DNA from: JBCDJG01 sp038748065
GTDB lineage: Bacteria > Pseudomonadota > Gammaproteobacteria > Pseudomonadales > Halieaceae
Reading direction: 5' to 3'
Assembly: GCA_038748065.1 (NCBI GenBank)
Contig: JBCDJG010000024.1
Location: 1-64,000 of the forward strand
DNA length: 64,000 nucleotides
This document shows positions 60,210 to 64,000 of this stretch, in pieces. The notes below the pieces were generated by a model. It made no database searches. It saw only the letters and a program-made list of their open reading frames with translations, and had not been told where the DNA came from. Position 1 is the first letter of the stretch; each line of letters starts with the position of its first letter. Position numbers and translations under genes: made by a program.

Positions 60210-61607
60210 TCAGTACTTGTAGCTCTCGGGCTTGAAGGGGCCGTCGACCTTGACGTTGATGTAATCCGCCTGCTCCTGGGTGAGCTGGGTGATGACACCA
60301 CCGAAGCCTGCCACCATGTGCGCGGCGACTTCTTCGTCGAGCTTCTTCGGCAGTACTTCGACTGCCAGGGCAGCCGGCTTCATCTCGGGCTCGAGGTCGG
60401 CGAACTTGCGCTCGTAGAGGTAAATCTGCGCCAGCACCTGGTTGGCGAAAGAGCCGTCCATGATGCGCGAGGGGTGGCCGGTGGCGTTGCCAAGGTTGAC
60501 CAGGCGGCCTTCACTCAGCAGGATCAGGTGGTCGTTGCTGGCGCGGTCACGGTAGACCTTGTGCACCTGCGGCTTGACCTCTTCCCACTCCCAGTTGTCA
60601 CGCATGTAGGCAGTATCGATTTCATTATCGAAGTGGCCGATGTTGCAAACCACGGCGCCGTTTTTCACCGCGTTCAGCATGCGCGAATCACACACGTTGT
60701 AGTTGCCGGTGGAGGTGACCAACAGGTCGGTTTTGCCGAGCAGCGTGGTGTCGATGCAGTCGGCGCTGCCGTCGTTGACGCCGTCGATGAAGGGCGAGAC
60801 CACTTCGAAGCCGTCCATGCAGGCTTGCATGGCGCAGATCGGGTCGACCTCGGTGACGCGCACAATCATGCCTTCCTGGCGCAGGGACTGGGCGGAACCC
60901 TTGCCCACGTCGCCGTAGCCGATGACCAGCGCCTGCTTACCGGCCAGCAGGTGGTCGGTGCCGCGCTTGATGGCGTCGTTCAGGCTGTGGCGGCAGCCGT
61001 ACTTGTTGTCGTTCTTGGATTTGGTGACGGAGTCGTTGACGTTGACCGCGGGCACCTTGAGGGTGCCGGCTTCCAGCATTTCCTGCAGGCGGTGAACGCC
61101 GGTGGTGGTTTCTTCCGTGATGCCGTGGATTGAATCCAGCATGGCAGGGTACTTCTCGTGCAGCATGGCGGTGAGGTCGCCGCCGTCGTCGAGGATCATG
61201 TTGCAATCCCAGGGCTGGCCATCCTTGAGGATGGTCTGCTCGATGCACCACTCGTACTCTTCCTCTGTTTCACCCTTCCAGGCAAACACGGGGATGCCGG
61301 CAGCGGCGATGGCGGCAGCGGCGTGATCCTGGGTAGAGAAGATGTTGCAGCTCGACCAGCGGACTTCGGCGCCGAGCTCAACCAGGGTTTCGATCAGTAC
61401 GCCGGTCTGGATGGTCATGTGGATACAGCCCAGAATCTTCGCGCCAGCCAGCGGCTTGCTGGCAGCGTACTTGGCGCGCATGGCCATCAGCGCCGGCATT
61501 TCGCCCTCGGCGATGTCCAGCTCCTGGCGGCCCCACTCGGCGAGGGTGATGTCGGCGACTTTGTAGTCGGGCGTGGTTTCGGTGTTGAGTTGTTCTGCTG
61601 TGCTCAT
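60210..61607 (-). CDS. ahcY: S-adenosylhomocysteine hydrolase
   Basis: 465 residues. Splits SAH to homocysteine and adenosine, relieving inhibition of methyltransferases. NAD motif [17 protein letters not shown] near residue 225, catalytic [20 protein letters not shown], and the C-terminal PFKPESYKY. The 26-base gap to metK is too short for an SAH riboswitch. Position between metK and metF is functionally coherent. Confidence 0.97.
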   Translation of the reverse strand: MSTAEQLNTETTPDYKVADITLAEWGRQELDIAEGEMPALMAMRAKYAASKPLAGAKILGCIHMTIQTGVLIETLVELGAEVRWSSCNIFSTQDHAAAAIAAAGIPVFAWKGETEEEYEWCIEQTILKDGQPWDCNMILDDGGDLTAMLHEKYPAMLDSIHGITEETTTGVHRLQEMLEAGTLKVPAVNVNDSVTKSKNDNKYGCRHSLNDAIKRGTDHLLAGKQALVIGYGDVGKGSAQSLRQEGMIVRVTEVDPICAMQACMDGFEVVSPFIDGVNDGSADCIDTTLLGKTDLLVTSTGNYNVCDSRMLNAVKNGAVVCNIGHFDNEIDTAYMRDNWEWEEVKPQVHKVYRDRASNDHLILLSEGRLVNLGNATGHPSRIMDGSFANQVLAQIYLYERKFADLEPEMKPAALAVEVLPKKLDEEVAAHMVAGFGGVITQLTQEQADYINVKVDGPFKPESYKY

Positions 61608-61633
61608 GGTCTGTGTCCTTGTGATGAAATTGC

Positions 61634-62794
61634 TTACAGGGCCGCTTTCAGCGCCTCTGCCTTATCGGTTGCTTCCCAGGTGAAATCGGCGTCTTCGCGG
61701 CCAAAGTGGCCGTATGCTGCGGTTTTACGGTAGATCGGGCGTTTCAGGTCAAGCATGTCGACGAGGCCCTTGGCGCGCAGGTCGAAATGCTGGCCAACGA
61801 GGTCGGCGATGTGGGCATCGGAAATCTTGCCGGTGCCGAAGCTGTTAACAGAAACGGAGGTCGGCTCGGCGACACCGATGGCGTAGGAGACCTGAATCTC
61901 GCAGCGCTCGGCGAGCCCGGCGGCAACGATGTTCTTGGCGACGTAGCGGCCAGCGTAGGCAGCGGAGCGGTCGACCTTGGAGGGATCCTTGCCGGAGAAG
62001 GCGCCGCCGCCGTGACGGGCCATGCCGCCGTAGGTGTCGACGATGATTTTACGACCGGTGAGGCCACAGTCACCGACCGGGCCACCGATAATGAACTGGC
62101 CGGTGGGATTGATGTGGTACTTGGTGCCCTCGTGCAGCCATTCGGCTGGGAGGGTTTCCTTGATGATGAGGTCCATGACCGCTTCGTGGATGTCTTTCTG
62201 GTGGATGTCGGCATCGTGCTGCGTGGACAGGACGACCGCGTCGACCGCAACCGGTACGCCGCCTTCATAGCGCAGGGTGACCTGGCTTTTGGCATCCGGG
62301 CGCAGCCAGGGCAGCACGCCGTCTTTGCGCAGCTTGGCCTGTTTTTCCACCAGACGGTGCGAGTAGTAGATCGGCGCAGGCATCAGCACGTCGGTTTCAT
62401 TCGTGGCGTAGCCGAACATCAGGCCCTGGTCGCCAGCGCCTTGTTCTGCGTGGGCGCCTTCGCCTTCGTTGACACCCATGGCGATGTCGTGGCTCTGCTT
62501 GCCAATAGCATTCAGTACGGCACAGGAGGCGCCGTCGAAGCCGACATCGGAGCTGTCGTAGCCGATGTCGAGGATCACCTGGCGGACGACATCTTCAAGG
62601 TCGACATAGGTGGAGGTGGTGACCTCGCCGGCAACCACGGCCATGCCGGTTTTCACCATCGTTTCCACGGCGACGCGGGCGTTGCGGTCGTCGGCGATGA
62701 TGGCGTCGAGGATGGCGTCGGAGATTTGATCCGCCATCTTGTCCGGGTGGCCCTCCGACACCGATTCAGAAGTAAAAATGGAATATTCGCTCAT
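61634..62794 (-). CDS. metK: S-adenosylmethionine synthetase
   Basis: 386 residues. Forms SAM from methionine and [22 protein letters not shown] at the start, [16 protein letters not shown], and [19 protein letters not shown] are the three metal/ATP motifs. It follows sahR by three bases. Confidence 0.98.
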   Translation of the reverse strand: MSEYSIFTSESVSEGHPDKMADQISDAILDAIIADDRNARVAVETMVKTGMAVVAGEVTTSTYVDLEDVVRQVILDIGYDSSDVGFDGASCAVLNAIGKQSHDIAMGVNEGEGAHAEQGAGDQGLMFGYATNETDVLMPAPIYYSHRLVEKQAKLRKDGVLPWLRPDAKSQVTLRYEGGVPVAVDAVVLSTQHDADIHQKDIHEAVMDLIIKETLPAEWLHEGTKYHINPTGQFIIGGPVGDCGLTGRKIIVDTYGGMARHGGGAFSGKDPSKVDRSAAYAGRYVAKNIVAAGLAERCEIQVSYAIGVAEPTSVSVNSFGTGKISDAHIADLVGQHFDLRAKGLVDMLDLKRPIYRKTAAYGHFGREDADFTWEATDKAEALKAAL

Positions 62795-62797
62795 AAC

Positions 62798-63820
62798 TCA
62801 ATCCTTGCTGGTTGTATGGGGGTGGCCAAACAGGCGCACCTGTATTTGAAATCCGTTGCGCTGTGCCAGGTAGACGCTGGCGATGTCGCTTAAGCCCGCG
62901 TCCTGGGCCCAGCGGGTGATATCTTCCGGCTCAAAGCCCAGCCAGACGTCACCGCAGGCCTCACGAGCCCAGGCCTGGTCGTGGCGGCACAGGTCGGTGA
63001 TGACCACGACGCCGTGATCGGCCAGGAGCTTGGCGACATCGGCGATGACCTCTGCGGGTTGCGGCGTGTGGTGCAGCACCATGTTGATGATGACGCAGTC
63101 AGCTTTGAGACCCGCGAGATCCGGGTGGCGCGTGTCGCCCTGCAGGAGCTCGATATTGTTAAACGCCGCATCAGTGATGCGCTGGCGCGCCTGCTCGAGC
63201 ATTTCTGCGGCGGTATCCACTGCGACCACGCGTTCGAAACGCGGCGCCAGCTCCAGCAGAAAGCGGCCATCGCCTGGGCCAACTTCCAGCGCCAACTCGC
63301 TGCGCTTGAGCGGCGCCTTGCGCAGGCCCTCGGCCACGGTTTCGGCGTACTGCTCATAGCTGGCGATGAGATCTTGCTGCGCGACAAACTTGTCGGCGTT
63401 ATCGCGGAAAAAGCTACGGGAGCTCTCTTCCCGCTGCTGGTGCAGGGCCACCAGCCGCTCATGAACGGCACTGGGCAGTTCGATCTGGTCGAGGCTGGCG
63501 AAGAGCTGCTGTTGGACTGGCTCCAGGGCCGGGTGCTGGCCAAGCTCGCTGCGCTGGTAAAAGATGGAATTGCCCTCGCGCCGGGTAGTGACGAGGCCGG
63601 CATTGGCCAGGACTTTGAGGTGGTGGCTGAGAGCGGGCTGGCGAATGTCAAAGATGGAGCACAGCTCCATGACGCCGAAGGAATCGCGGCTCAATACCCT
63701 GAGCACCTGCAGACGGAGACTATCGGCGCTGGCCTTGCACCATTGGGCCATGACATCGATGTGTGCCCTTGGCGCTTCGACCTCTGGCGGCAGGGCAGTA
63801 GCTGTAGCAGTAGCTGACAT
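62798..63820 (-). CDS. sahR: ArsR HTH-methyltransferase fusion, SahR-type SAH-responsive regulator
   Basis: 340 residues. The first 110 residues are an ArsR winged helix (SFGVMELCSIFDIRQPALSHHLKVLANAGLVTTRREGNSIFY). From about 175, a class I methyltransferase fold (LALEVGPGDGRFLLEL, VVAVDTAAEMLEQAR, CVIINMVLHHTPQ) that in SahR binds SAH rather than catalysing. It heads the metK-ahcY-metF operon, the arrangement reported for SahR, and a palindrome lies 27 bases upstream. The alternative, an enzyme such as ArsM-like, is less likely given the neighbours. Confidence 0.88.
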   Translation of the reverse strand: MSATATATALPPEVEAPRAHIDVMAQWCKASADSLRLQVLRVLSRDSFGVMELCSIFDIRQPALSHHLKVLANAGLVTTRREGNSIFYQRSELGQHPALEPVQQQLFASLDQIELPSAVHERLVALHQQREESSRSFFRDNADKFVAQQDLIASYEQYAETVAEGLRKAPLKRSELALEVGPGDGRFLLELAPRFERVVAVDTAAEMLEQARQRITDAAFNNIELLQGDTRHPDLAGLKADCVIINMVLHHTPQPAEVIADVAKLLADHGVVVITDLCRHDQAWAREACGDVWLGFEPEDITRWAQDAGLSDIASVYLAQRNGFQIQVRLFGHPHTTSKD

Positions 63821-63847
63821 GGCGGGGGAGTTTAGCAGAAAACCGAC

Positions 63848-63871
63848 CTATATCAAATTTTTTTGATATAG
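63848..63871. promoter_or_regulatory. Palindromic operator of sahR-metK-ahcY-metF-rsmE
   Basis: CTATATCAAA (63848-63857) and TTTGATATAG (63862-63871) form a perfect 10-base inverted repeat with a four-T spacer. It lies 27 bases before the sahR start. On the minus strand TGATAT in the 3-prime arm could serve as -10 with a weak CTGCCA -35, so a bound repressor would block the promoter. Autoregulation by SahR is inferred. Confidence 0.75.
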
Positions 63872-64000
63872 CTTGGCAGCGTTCCCAGCGGGCTCGCGAG
63901 TGCCCCTCGCAGGTGGCTGGGGCTGGATAAAATTTGCCCACGAGTCGTTGCTGTGGGCCCCCACATACGCGAGAATAGCGCCCCCCCGAAACGCGGGGTG
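63872..64000. other. Window end, no gene recognised
   Basis: The 129 bases beyond the operator hold no convincing coding frame. A short CCCCG...CGGGG stem-like stretch lies at the very end without a T-run. Confidence 0.5.

Noticed and set aside
60318..61133. Plus-strand 271-codon frame inside ahcY
   Set aside because: Antisense shadow of the conserved SAH hydrolase.
61608..61633. SAH riboswitch before ahcY
   Set aside because: The 26-base gap is too short for the structure, and no riboswitch consensus was seen upstream of sahR either.
61706..62893. Long plus-strand frame of 395 codons antisense to metK
   Set aside because: It mirrors a real, highly conserved gene in a GC-rich genome, has no recognisable domain and a low-complexity composition.

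Overview
The window is a gene-dense, GC-rich stretch of gammaproteobacterial chromosome. No tRNA, rRNA, CRISPR, prophage or insertion sequence was recognised. Several gene strings follow the order I remember from Pseudomonas: coaBC-algC-argB, pyrE-crc-rph-yicC-gmk-rpoZ-spoT, oxyR-recG, ubiA-ubiC, ftsY-ftsE-ftsX-rpoH, hemW-rdgB-DUF4426-metW-metX-yggT-proC-yggS / pilT-pilU, and gshB-tonB-yqgE-ruvX. A one-piece rubredoxin-rubredoxin reductase, a Baeyer-Villiger-type monooxygenase and an accessory dehydrogenase/crotonase/LLM cassette point to an aerobic heterotroph, perhaps a marine Cellvibrionales/Halieaceae-like lineage. The taxonomic placement is inference.

Layout. 1-931: a TRAP transporter (dctQ and truncated dctM); the first 39 bases are inverted relative to the dctM frame. 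1057-5554: yaaA, a flavin monooxygenase, a DUF938 methyltransferase, an acetyltransferase, DUF4269 and dps. 5578-9818: a FemX-like acyltransferase, ubiA and ubiC on the minus strand, then the rubredoxin fusion. 9836-17292: recG and oxyR, an epimerase-like gene, ridA, spoT, rpoZ and gmk. 17285-28167: yicC, rph, crc, pyrE, slmA, argB, a long algC, coaBC, radC and rpmB-rpmG. 28246-35691: mutM, coaD, rsmD, ftsYEX, rpoH, DUF423 and trmB. 35704-40616: a four-gene oxidoreductase/crotonase cassette divergent from a LysR regulator, followed by a 40-residue membrane peptide. 40630-52632: a lipoprotein, the hemW to yggS block, pilTU and the gshB to ruvX block. 52787-58588: accessory genes (membrane-anchored hydrolase, ACR3 arsenite exporter, DUF1214-like protein, universal stress protein, SGNH-like lipoprotein). 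58616-63820: the methyl-cycle operon sahR-metK-ahcY-metF-rsmE.

The clearest regulatory signals are a perfect CIRCE operator (33615-33641) in front of rpoH, with a sigma-E-like promoter whose -10 lies in its left arm, and a 10-bp-arm palindrome (63848-63871) just upstream of the ArsR-methyltransferase gene, which is probably the SahR operator. Together these suggest HrcA control of the heat-shock sigma factor and S-adenosylhomocysteine-responsive control of SAM recycling. Other notable points are Crc with a degraded nuclease site in its usual place, a missing dut between coaBC and algC, no pyrRBC between pilU and ruvX, and a leaderless LysR promoter. Nothing in the window is an obviously new multi-gene defence or mobile system. 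The most novel material is regulatory, plus the uncharacterised genes at 52787-58588.
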